Assembly (NCBI RefSeq): GCF_003589595.1
Contig: NW_020654748.1
Location: 2,339,642-2,403,641, forward strand
DNA: 64,000 nucleotides
Direction of reading: 5' to 3'
Origin: Hyposmocoma kahamanoa
Taxonomy: Eukaryota > Arthropoda > Insecta > Lepidoptera > Cosmopterigidae
Below the pieces are notes generated by a model that saw nothing but the letters and a program-made list of their open reading frames with translations, was not told the DNA's origin and searched no databases. This document shows, in pieces, positions 11,567-24,359 of the stretch. Within the stretch, counting starts at the first letter, position 1. Every line of letters starts with the position of its first letter. Both the position numbers and the translations under genes were made by a program.

Positions 11567-11837
11567 TAAAACAAATAATGGCTTATACATAAAAAAATAT
11601 ATGTCGTAAATGTTTTACGTTTTCACGGGTAAAGTTTTTTTAAAAATAATGCCTATTCACTCTCGACTTGAAATGGTCTGCAGGCAGGGAATTCCACCCC
11701 AGCTTGAGAAGAAACCACTGCCCTATCTATTTATTTTGCAAAGAAGCATTGGCGTATTCCGAATTGAAGAGGGAGGAATGATAACAACAATTATATCAAT
11801 CTATTACTTATTTAAGAAGTCAGCCTATAATTATTTA

Positions 11838-12112
11838 TGATACAAAGTAACGGAACGAATCAGTCATGCGCCTGGTGATAAGCGACAGACCTGCCATAAC
11901 AGTTGTAGTGCCACTTTAAATCGCAAAGATTTGATGGGCACTGCCACGCGCCCGGCACCCTGATTCATGAGTTGACAAGTCCCATGTGCCTGTAATTTCA
12001 CCAGGACCCTTCAAAATCGGAACGCAGTAATGCTCACATAATTTGTTAGTGGCAGAAATAGGTAAGGTTCCATGGTTGAAATCTTTCACAAGGTCTTCTA
12101 TTGCTACTTTTA
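11838..12112 (-). repeat. Short retroposon family A, copy 1
   Basis: Family A is about 290 bp. Read in the sense direction it begins near 'gtagcagtagagctccttg', carries a conserved hairpin (gcagtaatg / cattactgc around a 4-nt loop), and ends 'cccgtcacttggtataat' plus poly-A. The poly-A end defines the strand. No tRNA boxes are obvious. This copy is nearly full length with scattered decay. Confidence 0.8.
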
Positions 12113-14631
12113 TTTATAAATTATTAACAATTTTTGTACATCCCAACTACCTACGCACCCCTTCACATCCACATACATAATACGTATGTGCATATAAAGT
12201 ATATATTTACATACATGTATAAATGTATGTATAAAAACTTTCATTTTTACATATTATTCTGGTAAATAAACTCCAAAAACACATGGAAACATGGTAACGT
12301 AAATACGACCTTGAATTTCACACATTAATCCGTAGACGAGCGGCAGACGGCCCTCTGCCCTCGGAGGCCCGTTCGGAGGGACACCGATATTCAGAAGGGT
12401 CTGATGTAATCGCGAGGGAGGCTTTATTTGCGCATTTTACTACCTATTTGTCGGCTACATACCCTTTTAAAGGCATGAAAAGTGAATTTGTGTACGTTTG
12501 CGGATGTTGAGTGTGAATGACGCCACCTCGTGAATTTACAGAGTGTTTGGCTTCAAAGTATGTTTTGTAACCTTTTAAAGCACAGCAGGTGCTTATTTTA
12601 GTCATTCGATTACTTCTTGTACAAAAATATACATTAAAAAAGTTAACAACTTCGCATGTATTAATCGCAAATATTTTTCTTTTTAGAGTAAATTTATTGA
12701 TATAAACAGCAGGTATATAAACTATTTAAGTCTATCTTCAAAACCAGGAAGGGAAACTATCGTAATTGCATTTACTTGCACAGAACGAGATTAAATATTC
12801 TACTAAAGAAAAATTAATAAACACTCTTTTAAAATAAGACAAAATGAATTGGCTAGACTTCGGCTAATGAAAGCTACGAAGTTCGCAGCTACGAAGTGCT
12901 ACGCTTTGTAGCAGCTAAGCCTTGCAACGAAGCCTTTTGTTTCTTAATTATTATACTCAATGTCCTTATAAGAGTAGTATAATTAATCTCTAAGGCCTTG
13001 TTGCACGCCTGATTACGCATTTGATTAGTATATTGTTATATATTGTGGTTTTGTAGCCGCCACCACTGAATTAGTACAGTTACATTTGGGTAGACATAGA
13101 CTACATCTGTATTTCAAGTATGTATATAGTTTAATATCGCGTCTGCGGGTTTCTAATGATATTCAATTAATGTAACTTCTCGAAAGCATGTCACAAACAC
13201 ATTGTACTTATTATCAATGATATTAGCATCATATCACTCGAATATACCAAGTACTATAACAGTGTAAATGCAAATTAATATTCCTGTTTTTGATCAATAT
13301 AGATTGTTATTATTGTTAAATATCTGTTTAAGTCTTTACTTATTAATATTCACTGTATTATTAAGCAACTTGTAAAATCTATATAATTGTATATTATTTG
13401 AGAGTAATTTTGACAGCCCATGCCTTAAAACATAAGCTAAGTCATAATTTAGAATAGTTTTTAGAATAACTGGAACTCATTTTTCGTTATTTCTTTGCAA
13501 TTACTTCGATTATCTCCATTTCCAATTTGCCACCCCTTAAATGTAATTTCTCGTTTCAATACATTCTATTTCAATTATAGGTAACCTCATTACCCTGCCA
13601 CTTCACATGTACACCTCCAAATAGCACAGTTCGCACGTGCATTCACTTTCACCCTCGTACCAAGGTCACGCGGACAGAGGGAGTGAGTGAGTGGGAGTGA
13701 CAATGAGAGAGTGAGTAAGTCTGTAGTCAATGTGTGCATTGATTTCCGTGTCCGATTGGATTCCTTCTGTTTCGATAGGTAAAATTTCGCTGTATTTTGG
13801 AAATGTTATTTTTTGTATTTTTTGTAACAAATATTTAGAATTACTTATACTAACAAAAATTTGGGTTACGCACTTCCCCTTTGCAACAATGGCCATCGAC
13901 GATGAATTTTATTATATTTATTTCTCTTATTAAATTCTTGTGATATTTAGTATCTACATTTTCAAAAATACTTATTTTACTTATTTTATTAATTAATACT
14001 TCGGAAAAATGATATTATACTCGTATGTATAACGGACTGCAATTATGTATACTGTACTTACTTCAATTTTTTACGAAGCATTATCTAAATATTTCGTCGG
14101 AAAAACGTTTATAATTGTTATTTCACTGACTAATTACTCGAAAAAACAATTTGTTATTCAATTTTTGGACTATATCCAAAATACGGTCAATGATAACCGA
14201 AAATATCGATGAGACCAAAAACAGTTCGGCGTAAAACACTCGATTATGGACTAGACGCGTTCGCAATTTGTCGACTTGGCGTAATTTGCGCGGGAAATTG
14301 ATTTTTTATGCCATTAAAGGCGGAAAAGGGGGTGAGGTGCGGTTCGGGCGGGGTGAGGAAAAGTTATCGGATTTTCGCGCCTCCAGCGAGAATCGGCGGT
14401 GTGAAGGTTAACGGCTTTATTCGGTGTTGCCTGCCTATAGTATCATCAAGTGCATATGCATAGATATCTATGTAGAGGTGGTTTGACTTTTCGTAGGATT
14501 ACTTTATTAAGGTATCTTCTTTTCATGGTTATCTACATATTCGTCAATATGTTTAAAACTCTTAAAAATATTACTGACTGTCAACAGAATATACACTTAT
14601 GGACATATTTGGAACAACGTTCAAAAAAGTT
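12113..14631. other. Unassigned; isolated GC-rich patches
   Basis: No gene is supported. A GC-rich patch at 12330-12420 is open on the minus strand for about 40 codons but lacks convincing splice sites. 12880-12912 can fold (gctacgaag / ctttgtagc). 13640-13720 contains 'accaaggtcacg' (nuclear-receptor half-site-like) and a GA-rich run. 14320-14400 is GC-rich. Confidence 0.4.
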
Positions 14632-14790
14632 TGTGTTATGACAACAACGTTCATATGAACCACTGACCACATATGCCAGAACGTTTAATTTGAAAAAAGA
14701 ATGATTTCGATCGTCTTTTGATTTCGATTTCGAATTTAAATTTCGATTACGTGGCCAGTGATTCATATTAACGTTGTTATTATAATTCAA
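14632..14790. mobile_element. Short TIR element (MITE)
   Basis: The left end 'gacaacaacgttcatatgaa' + 'ccactgaccac' and the right end (reverse complement 'aataacaacgttaatatgaa' + 'tcactggccac') are about 35-bp inverted repeats around an AT-rich core. A related, disrupted copy lies at 22015-22440. TSD not clear. Confidence 0.6.
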
Positions 14791-17700
14791 CGTTTTTTCA
14801 CCGTTCCTCTAAATATTATATCCACGAGTACATTTGTTTTTTTTATTTAGGATGCTATAGAAAAATATGTATGGTTTAATAGCAAAAAAATTAAAAATTT
14901 CAATTTTAAATTTTTTCGCGGCATTCGTTATTTCTCAGATAACTAAATTGTTGTATTCTTAACCTTTATTAGATTACTTACTGCATACAAAAAATTAAAT
15001 AAGCAACTCCTATAATCTCATATAAAGCGCATTAGTTTTAAAAGGTCCTTGTTCAAAGCTCACATTTTTCTAGAAAGAATTTTTCTCTTTATTCGCTTAA
15101 TAACTCTAATTGCACAGAATCACGTTTACCACTCAGCGTCTACCAAGTCGATCGAACACGGAAGCGGTACATACAATAGTATACTGCAATCTTACGTCTG
15201 ACTCACACACGCAAAAGTACAATATTCATCAAAACAAACCCACACACCCCAAAACGCGTCTGCCGAATTACACTCACACATTTGTAAACTATACAGTAGG
15301 TGTGTGCGTGAACGAAAGAGAGAGTGTGACGAAATTTCACTTTCCGTTTTGGCAACGTCGCGCGCCCCCCCGTTCGTCGACTTTTAGGGGTGGTGGGTGC
15401 ACAGTTAGTTCGGAAACCGATATTTTCACTTTTAACGTGCCGAGGTTTTTAAATTTAGAATCGCGACTACCATTTTGTTCGTTTTCCTATTCTATTTGAA
15501 ATTTCAAATCTGTGTGTTGTCAGTTTTAGAAATATCAATTTGTTTAAGTTCACCAACCGACGAGGTACTTATCTGTTTAATGATGAATATACTTAAAAGA
15601 TTTCATAAGGCTCTTGTTGTATTGTTAAAAATTTACCGGGCGGATCTCAAAGGGTTTTTTTTATCAAAATTGGCACAGATAATAAAACAGGGGGACACAA
15701 TAACAAAGGCATCCAAAAAAAGAAGAGTTGTAGTAAACTAACGGTACTGTGTGTGGGGGCATTTGAAATACTTCAAAAGCTCAGACGATTCTCGGAAATG
15801 TCATCGTGGGTTGGAAAGAGACTGATATATGCCACTGTCTTTGTCTTACGACTATCGACGCAAAGGGACGCGAGTTGAATACTTTTCGTGCATTTTACAG
15901 TTTTACAAATTCCTCTCGCGTCGAGTTGAAATTGAAAGTGACGTAATTAATGAGGTTTCTTTATTTACTGTAGTCTCCTTCAAATAGTACTGCTTCTTAA
16001 AGAGATATTCGTATGTGCTACTCTTACTAAGAGAATATACCTGCCCTGATAGAGAGAATTTCATCGTTGTCTTTACGAAGCCATATATCACAGTGACACG
16101 TAGTAAACTAGAGTTTCGTAAAAATGCTTCCCGATGTGCGAAAACAACTCTAGTGTCGGGAATTCTTTTACTTACAACACCGGTGCCTCTACTTTACTAT
16201 TATTAATGTATCCCTAAACATACGTGTTCGTTTGAAAACAAAACACGGCTTAAACAAAAACATCACCCTCGCATTGTCATCACCTTTTGATACCTTCGGC
16301 TGTCCCCATGACGTCATTGTATTCATTCATACCATAGACTATATATATTCATGCCAAGACAAGGCCGCAAACGTGTTGTTCATGTTTTTCAATGTATTAC
16401 AAATTTAAATAGGTTTCTTATTGCTCTGGATCGTAGGAAGTTCATGAAGTCGTTTCAATAAATTGAGGCGCGAAATGTTTTTCGGTTATATTTTTCTTAG
16501 GTTGTAAATTTCAATTGGGAGATATTGACGAGATTGTCGTGTATTTTGATTCACTACGCGGACTTTGTAAAGTTTTAGCGGTAATATTACTTAATTGTGA
16601 AGGAAAATGTCATCGTAAGAAAACCAAGAGGTCAGAAAAGGTTCACCATAATTTTAAGATATTACAGTCTTTAAAGTTCAAAATGGAGTGCCTATTTTTA
16701 GAATTTGTGACAATTTTAGCATATACCTACCGTCTTCGCGTATAAAGGTTATACAGACCCGACTATTTTGATCAAGAACTATAATATTTTTCGATGAGAT
16801 CTGTTTGTGAGTCTGATCTGTCAGTTCACTTCATCGAACCTAAGTGACTGTGTGACTAATAAGTTTTTCAAAAAGGTTGTAACGTCATGCAAGGACCATC
16901 AAATCGATTTAACGCAGCAGGCTGCGCGTGCGGCGCGGAGTTGGGTTTCGCCGGTCGCGCGGAAGTGGCCTGCGCCGGACGCGCGCCATCTTGCTTTTCT
17001 GCTCTGCCTGCGCATAGCACGGAAGTTCTTTTGTTTTTAAGTGTACAAGCCTTTTTATTATGGTTTTTAGGTTTTTGTTCGTTGAATTTGGATCTCTTAA
17101 AGGGCGGTTTTTTAGATATTGATTTGATTTCTTTTTGTTGGTTGCAAGTGGCTTTAGGTATAGTATTGAGAAGGCTCTACGATCATTATCTTACATTATT
17201 AAAAAAACAGATTGTATTGTGTACACCATTTGTAGTAAGATTTTTTTAAGTGAAAGAAAGAAGTGAGAACATATTCCTAAAAACAATTAAGATACAAGAA
17301 ATCTTCACACCATTTCCTCCACGATGCATCTGTCTACCTACTACAACGTACAGACCATAACATACCTTTGAACGACCGTATAAAGTTTATTATCTATTGA
17401 ATTGATTCTTGTTGACATTTGACAGCTTGAATAACTGAATAAAGCACTGACAGTTTTATAAAAAAAAAGAAAAGATCCAGGTAGCTTTGTGAACGCATTT
17501 GCTATGCGTTTGTGCAAAGCACAAAGGAGAATGCGCAACTGATCACAATGGCTGATAAATTATTTGCTAATTTACTGAGTTTTGCACCTGGTGTGGTTTT
17601 TTTGTGTAAGATGGTAAAGATTCGCGATGAGAACGTGAAAAGAAGAGTTTATAATGTTATCATTATGTTTACGTAGCTAATCCAAAAAAGTAGCTATCAA

Positions 17701-19429
17701 AAATATGGCTTCAACTGACAGGCACGGGATCTCTTCAAGGTGAGACTCTTAACTCGCTATAATTCGAAGAGTGATGTAATTTTTCTTTGGTATGCAAAAG
17801 GCTTCACGATGTTTTCATTTACTGTTAAAACTAATGGTCGTTTTCTAAAATAGAATACTAAAGATATTGAGCATGTCTGGTAACTCGTAAAAAGTACGCA
17901 CAACAAAAAACAATTCTGTGTATAGTATTTCTAAATTCGTTTTTTTAGTTTTTTTCATATATGAAGAAAATGGCGCTGTTGCCTTTTATATTCTGCCTGG
18001 TAACTTACAAACAAAATTCAGTACAAAAAAAAATCACTGTTCTTGTTTATTTTTTATTTTGTCGTAATTAAAGAAAATTGCGCTGTTGCATGTTTTTTCG
18101 TAATCTGACGAGGTAAGTTGACAAAAAATCAATACTTTTTGGCAAAAAGACCTTTCCATGTTTATTATTTTCATATTTTCTTATAATTTATGAAACTGGC
18201 AAGCGCTTTCGGTGTCCTGTCCAGGGTGTGTAAATGCAGCGTCGCATTTCTTCTCCCTCTAACCTCCCCGACGCCCCCCTCACGATGACTCATTCAACCT
18301 TTAAACTACGACGCGGAACTCAGAGCTTTTCCTTAGACGATTATTAATTCTTGTTTTGAAAAACTAAATATGTCTGCTACAGAAATGACTTTTTCAACAC
18401 TACAATTTCGGGTTTTTTAATTCTTTGTGGTTTCATATTTATCGATTTTTGGTTGAAGTTTTTTTAATATTTGTTTACTACCTTTGTGAGTTAACTTCGT
18501 GATTTCAGGCCATAATGTGCTGCAAAACTAAATATTACTAAAATTATTTTTTTAACGGTGCATTATTTGTAGTACAGACTGACGTATTTAAAATATTTTG
18601 AATGTTCCTGTACTGAAATAAGACGAGGCACAAAAGTCTGTGATAAAATGGCAGTTAATACAATTTATAGGTATGAAAATAATAATTTATTGTTATAAGT
18701 AGGTAGGTGATTCGTCGAAAGTTCTTAATAATAATTTTACCTTGACGTAGGTCGCCAAACTGCATGTCTGTTGCTTCTGAAAAGATCTCGAAACTTACCT
18801 GAAACAAGCGTAATAAAAATCGGTAACAATTTTGCAATAATAATAAATACAAAGTGCAAAACCACACACATCCATTAATAAGGGTACAAAAGTTAGCTAC
18901 GAAAGTAATTCCAGGGCCGTACCCAGAACAACTTTACCAGCGGGTCGATTCAGAAACTTACGCTAACTCAGTTGTCGACCGATGTTTTGTCATTTTTATT
19001 CACTACATCAGCAACAACGAATCGAATGTCAAACGGTTGAAACAAAAATGACGTACCGTACCGTACGTACACACCCGTACGATTACTCGAACTTCTCGAC
19101 CGGCACAGGCTACAAACGTTATTCAGATCACAGTTTTCGAATGTAAGTTATCGAACGTCCTATTGTTTACAAAGCGAATGTAATATGGAAATCTCTTATT
19201 ATTTTAAATAAAGTCTGAATTTTGTGCAATTTAATTAATTTATTTTAATGCAAGACTAATGCATTCCTATATTTTAGGTTTTTAAAGTCTTAAAAATGTA
19301 TATAAAATGATTTTCATTTTTCTTATAACCTATTTCACCCACTAACTCCGTAAACGCTATTGGACAACGATATCGTGTCCGGATCGAATGTTTAACGCGA
19401 ATGTTCTGAATAACCCCACAGAACCTATT
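14791..19429. other. Long unassigned stretch
   Basis: No repeats shared with the rest of the window and no defendable exon. GC-rich islands at 15345-15430 and 16915-17010 (cgcgcgccatcttg inside) could be regulatory. Open frames in 15110-15741, 16515-17249 and elsewhere have no recognisable domain and biased low-complexity composition. Confidence 0.4.
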
Positions 19430-19562
19430 GGTGAAATTACAGGCACATGGGACTTATCAACTTATATGTCAGTGTGACGGGCGCAGTGGCAGTGCCCCTA
19501 ATATTTTTGCGATTTAAAGCTCTGTAGTGCACTACAACTGTTATGGACAGGCGTGTTGATAT
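19430..19562 (+). repeat. Short retroposon family A, copy 2 (partial)
   Basis: Central third of the family, from 'gtgaaattacaggcacatgg' to 'atggacaggcgtgtt'. The conserved hairpin and the tail are missing. Confidence 0.75.
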
Positions 19563-19800
19563 TATCTGAGACCTTTTAGTGCCCATAGTGCATCACAATA
19601 TTTGTTTTGGGGTGCACGAATGGAGGCTTTCCGCATGACATATCCTTACACTCCTGTATTTTACAGCATTGCAATGAACTGGCCCAGTCTTCGAACTGCG
19701 TGACAATTTCACATAGTCTCATCTTCCACACGTGACACGCAAGTATTTTTTTTTTATTAAAATTTGTAACATTTTTGTAAACTAATTGAAAATGAAACTA

Positions 19801-20247
19801 TTTTTTAACCGACTTCAAAAAAGGAGGAGGTTCTCAATTCGACTGTATGTTTTTTTTGTATGTATGTTACGCGATAACTCCGGTATTGGTGAACCGATTT
19901 CCATGATTCTTTTTTTGTTGGAAAGGGGGTACTTCCATAGTGGGCCTATTTAATTTTGAAGGAAATCATCCATCTCTAAGGGTGGCTGTTCACGCATGAA
20001 GATTCATTTTTATAAATAGCGCCTAAATTTTCTTAAGGAGCAATTATTTTAATGGTTAATTTTGCTATTTCTCCAATTCAAGGCGTTTTTCTCTCAATAT
20101 TCTTTGAGTAGTGAGAACCGATTTTTATTATCTCCAGAGTCAAGTCCTGTATAGTGACGAATTTAAGGATATTTCAATAAAACTTAGCAAATAGATGTAA
20201 TTCCACGTACTTTTGAGGTCGGTTTTTTAGTACTCTGTACTGAGATT
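19801..20247 (+). repeat. Dispersed repeat family G, copy 1
   Basis: Starts 'aaccgacttcaaaaaagg' + 'aggaggttctcaattcg' and ends 'acttttgaggtcgg' + 'ttttttagtactctgtactg'. The two ends are imperfect inverted repeats (aaccgacttcaaaa / ttttgaggtcggtt). Other copies are at 56975-57349 and, partially, 48152-48335. Class uncertain; non-autonomous. Confidence 0.65.
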
Positions 20248-20459
20248 ACTGTCATCTCTTTTTGGGGCCCACTATTTCCTCTGATGAAAATCTCAAGTTG
20301 ACATAAGACTGCAGTACTACACATTATTTTGTTTCTAATTTCGTTTTAAATCTAATATAATAGAAGTGTTTAGAAATGTGGTTATTTAAAAATATGGTAT
20401 TTCAATTGTAATATATTTTGCATTGATATTAGACAAATAGTTCATGACTTGACATTAAA

Positions 20460-21150
20460 ACCATTTCAGTCAGCCGTGATCATGGGGCCTGTAAACAGTC
20501 TCAAACATAGGTCTGTTTGAAAAAAAAAAACAATAGTAGTTTATGTGACTGTTATATAATGAAAGGCATTAAAATAAACACATCACAGTGTTCTAATGCC
20601 TAATTATGTACAGTTACATACACCGCTTTATCTATACACATATCAAAAGCACTCAATGATGTGTTCAGGAACCGCATGTTACGACTGGCGAAATGGCGGC
20701 AAATAAAAACTTTTCTCGCGCATCTCACGCAACCGTAGTTTTTATTTAATTCATAGACAAACTAGAGTCGGCCCCCACTATCATATCTTTCGATATCAAG
20801 TAACGTGTGAAATTTAAAAAATGTTTGTTATTGACATTTCATTTCGAAAGAAACTTAATCTCGAGTGATATTACAATTGAGGTCGAATGAAATTGTTTTG
20901 TTTTCAGAGATGTTCGAAATTTTAATGTCATAATAAAATCGAATTCGATGTTGTTAGGAAGCAATAATAACATTTTCACAGATAAGAATTTTGTTCTAAC
21001 ACAGTTTATCTTTATGCTGGTCGTAATTTGCGGTTTTTGAATACATCATAGAGTGTTTATGATATGTGTGTAGATAAATATAATTATGCGATTTAAATCC
21101 AAGAGAATAGTTTTATTTCCAATGGTAGAAATCGGGAAAACCTAATAAGT
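20460..21150 (+). repeat. Family F copy split by ~540 bp of other sequence
   Basis: The left part 20460-20532 (ccgtgatcatggggcctgta) and right part 21078-21150 (gcgatttaaatcc...tcgggaaaaccta) are contiguous in the copy at 4837. The intervening 20533-21077 has no recognisable ends. Confidence 0.5.
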
Positions 21151-21414
21151 CGATATTTTTAACTCGTCACGAGTCCTAAGTTTTGGTACAGTGCTGACAT
21201 AGAGCCACCATTTAAAAAAAAATGAAAAAATTATGAATAAAAAAAACTGCCAAAATGGTTAAGCACACCGTGTACCTTTAGAACGCGTAATGGGTTAATA
21301 ATTTGATACATAATAAGTTATATATGTTATAAGTAACTATTTACATGTATTACCCTATAAATATATAGCCAACAGTATTTGACAGTACCATGACCGCTCG
21401 CCCTGCATCTTTCA

Positions 21415-21478
21415 GCGCGTGCTTTTAGTCGGCGGCGGCGCGGGCGGAGAGCAGCGCACGCGCCGCGGCAGCTGCAGG
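21415..21478. promoter_or_regulatory. CpG-rich island with a consensus splice donor
   Basis: Very GC- and CpG-rich tract (ggcggcggcgcgggcgg, cacgcgccgcggcag) ends in cag|gtaact at 21475-21483 on the plus strand. It could be a 5' UTR exon and promoter of an alternative or antisense transcript, or simply a GC-rich regulatory island. No start codon context or domain supports a protein. Confidence 0.3.
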
Positions 21479-21656
21479 TAACTCAGGAAGTAACCATGTG
21501 CCCGCCAGCTGCGCGATTTATCGCATTACTCCATTATAATACCAACGTCTTGTGTCTTTGCTACAAATCTACATCCTATCAGCGTTTGTATTTCAATGCG
21601 CTTGTTTTTTCAAAATGGATTTTAGTAGCAGTATGTATCCATGTGAAAAAGCTCGT

Positions 21657-21905
21657 CCATGGAAGTACTGCCACCTTACCTATTTCCGCCGCCAAGCAGT
21701 AATGTGAGCATTACTGCGTTCCGGTTTAGAACGGTAAAGGTGCTGGTGAAATTACAGGCACATGGGACTTGTGGACTTATGTCTCAGGGTGACGGGCGCA
21801 TTGGCAGTGGCAATAAGATCTTGGCAATTTATATCTCTGAATGGCACTGCAAGGTTATGGTTAGGCGTTTTGCTTATCACCATGCACACGACATGTTCGT
21901 CTCGA
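21657..21905 (+). repeat. Short retroposon family A, copy 3
   Basis: Carries the conserved hairpin at 21696-21717 and runs to 'cacacgacatgttcgtctc'. The tail is replaced by LINE-3'-like text at 21923-21985 (aatccgtgggattgatcc), which is shared with 30590. Confidence 0.8.
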
Positions 21906-22014
21906 TACGTACTTCGACGACAAAAATCCGTGGGATTGATCCGTTTAGCTCTACCAGGTTGTTTTTATTTATGTTTTTTTTTAAATAAATGTTTTATATT
22001 GCCAGATACAGCAC

Positions 22015-22440
22015 ACACTAGAACGTTTAATTGGATTCAAAAGACGATTGAAATATTTTTTTTAAATTAAACGTTCTTGTTACAATTATTAATATAAAGA
22101 TCGAACACTCAGAAAAAATCCTTCGATCCCGCCGGATACGAACCGACGTCTTCTAGCATACCGTGCCAGACGCTATACCAGCCAAACCACGGAACGAACC
22201 AGCGGACCTCACGAATTTTTCTATGTGCTTGCGTCGTATCTTTGTATTTAGTTTTTCAACGACTTTTTAGCCGTAGCACCAACTATGAGAAATCTATGAG
22301 TAATTTCTAAACTAAACTAGTGGAGTAATTTCACATAAAAATAATTGAATATCAATTCAATAAAATATCAAATAAACGTTCTTGTATTATGTGACTATGT
22401 TGTCACTGTGGTTCATAGGAACATTGTTATCATTATTTTT
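22015..22440. mobile_element. MITE remnant related to 14632-14790, split by a SINE
   Basis: The right terminus (reverse complement 'gataacaatgttcctatgaa' + 'ccacagtgac') and the internal 'agaacgtttaatt' match the 14.6-kb element. The left terminus is missing. It is interrupted at 22081-22372 by a family C SINE flanked by duplicated MITE sequence. Confidence 0.5.
22081..22372 (-). repeat. tRNA-derived SINE, family C, with target duplication
   Basis: Minus-strand copy with B box, A-box region (cataccgtgccagacgctat on plus) and 'ttcgttccgtgg' head. It is flanked by taaacgttcttgt at 22068-22080 and again at 22373-22385, extended by aaa with a 1-nt indel. This is a 13-16-bp TSD typical of LINE-mediated retroposition. 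Confidence 0.85.
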
Positions 22441-22447
22441 TGTAGGC

Positions 22448-22500
22448 AAGGTGGCAATACTTTCCTGGAAGAACTCTTTCACTGAAAGCTTTACTGATAC
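22448..22500 (-). repeat. Short retroposon family A, copy 4 (5' fragment)
   Basis: Only 'caaggtggcaatactttcct' + 'ggaagaactctttcac' and a few following bases remain. Confidence 0.6.
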
Positions 22501-22865
22501 GAAGTTCAATAATAAGCTTTTGTAATAAGGGCTTTATTAATACGAGTATGACTGACCTTTTCTACTTTTTCATCTCTACATTTGCGATGCCAATAACGTT
22601 TATAAAAGCCTTACAAATGTCCATTTAATTAATAATAAACACAGGTACCAGTAGCCGATCGTTTGTAGTTGATATAATTATCGATTAATGTCTATTGAAC
22701 GTAACGGTGTTCGAAAGTTATGTCTAGTGTTTTAAAAATATCCTCGGGGTAAGGAATACAGTTGTTAACCTTTTGGTGAGCAGAAGTGGTAACAGGTAAC
22801 CGAATACTCAGAAATAACAGCATAATCAAATTTTTAATTAGCGATAGCAAACTGACAGCTACTAA

Positions 22866-23093
22866 CATTGACTTACAAATAAATGGACGACGGGTCTAAA
22901 ACAAAAACCACGAAAAAAATGTCCCAAGTCAACCTATTCGAAATTTAAATTGTAATGTCATCGCAGTATCGCGCTGTCAGTCGAACAAATGAAGACTAAA
23001 TCGGAGTTTGGCGCTCTGTATACGATTTTAGCGCCTTACAAGTGCGGACACTTTTTAGCGCGGACCCGACGTCCATATAATTGTAAGTCAATG
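22866..23093. mobile_element. 228-bp MITE with perfect 8-bp TSD
   Basis: Termini CATTGACTTACAA... and ...TTGTAAGTCAATG are inverted repeats extending about 35 bp with a few mismatches. The sequence GCTACTAA lies immediately outside on both sides (22858-22865 and 23094-23101), an exact 8-bp target duplication as made by hAT- or P-type transposases. No ORF, so it depended on a transposase in trans. A second copy at the window's right edge is nearly identical. Confidence 0.92.
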
Positions 23094-23101
23094 GCTACTA
23101 A

Positions 23102-24067
23102 TAACACTTTGAACAATAATGTTGCCATATTCATTGTATAGTGATGTGTAGGAATAAAATTTTAAGATGAGACAATATACCATAACACATATTAATGTTA
23201 ATCCAGTATGTAATCCCTCAAAACCCGTAAAATATACATTTTTTTCAGGAAAGTAACGTTTCGCTCGTTCATTTACTTCCATCTCTTATCTTTTTCTTCT
23301 TTAATTCCATACAAATATTATATATATATATATTAGTGTTGCCATTTTTTTTATTCATTATACTCAAATCCAACCGGTAACTTATTTTTTAAATCTGATA
23401 GTTATTGCATGCAGTAATAGGCATTTTTATTTTTTTTTTGTGTTGTTTATAGTGTTAGTAGATGTGAAGAGAATGATAAATTAGAAAAAAGACGCCTCTA
23501 GAATTAAAGTTACAAATTAATTTATAACATAATTTAATTTTCCCTCTGCGACGGAGTGAATTCTACCGAGGAGTAGTCTGACAGACGTACATGTCGTTAT
23601 TCCATAATTTTTCGAAATAATTTGTCTTAAACAACTGTAACAAGTCCGTACTTGTATAAAAATCTAACTAAAACCCGCGTTATTGAAAACAATATTTATT
23701 CTTAATTATTATTGAAATTTACACAGCCATTTTATAAACTTTGTAATAAAAAAAAATTCATCAACAATATTCAATAACAAATGAATTTAATTTATGTAAT
23801 TTAGCCGGTAGATGTATTAATTTAAATGAATGAAGTTGGATTTTGACTGCGTGCTTTAGTCCGCCGACTCTAAAATTAAAAATCTGATTATAGTAATGGA
23901 TGGAGCGTAGTGGATGGAGGTCCATAATCTCTGCATGTCCTAGGGAGAGACAGGCTTGATGGTAACTCTAAAAAGCCATAGACTTATGTTAAAATTAGTA
24001 AGAATAACTGGATTAGCTTAATGACAGATGAATTGATCTACCGCATCTGAAGCAGAGGTTCGTGGGA
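23102..24067. other. Unassigned AT-rich stretch
   Basis: Only a short (TA)n at about 23321-23336 stands out. Confidence 0.5.
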
Positions 24068-24352
24068 GAATTTTTTTTTATATTACCAAGTGACGGGTCG
24101 TACAAGTCGTGGGCTAAGTGGTAAGCGACACGCCTGTTTATAACAGTTGCTGTGCGACTCAGAGCTTTAAACCCCAAAGACCGGAGAGGCACTGCCACTG
24201 CGTCCGTCACCCTGAGACATAAGATGACAAGCACCCCTACCCTTCAAAACCGTAACGTAGTAATTCTCACATTACTGCTTGGCGGCAGAAATAGGTATGT
24301 TGCCAGTACTTCCCTGGACGAACTATTCTACAAGGAGCTTTATTGCTACTAA
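24068..24352 (-). repeat. Short retroposon family A, copy 5
   Basis: Near full length; poly-A seen as a T run at 24069-24078. The hairpin region is partly decayed (gtagtaattctcacattactgc). Confidence 0.85.
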
Positions 24353-24359
24353 ATCTGAA

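Noticed and set aside
15110..15741. 129- and 88-codon plus-strand frames
   Set aside because: Biased composition, no domain, no splice context. Treated as chance frames in unassigned DNA.
21659..22070. 109- and 102-codon plus-strand frames
   Set aside because: They run through a family A retroposon and a MITE; chance frames in repeats.
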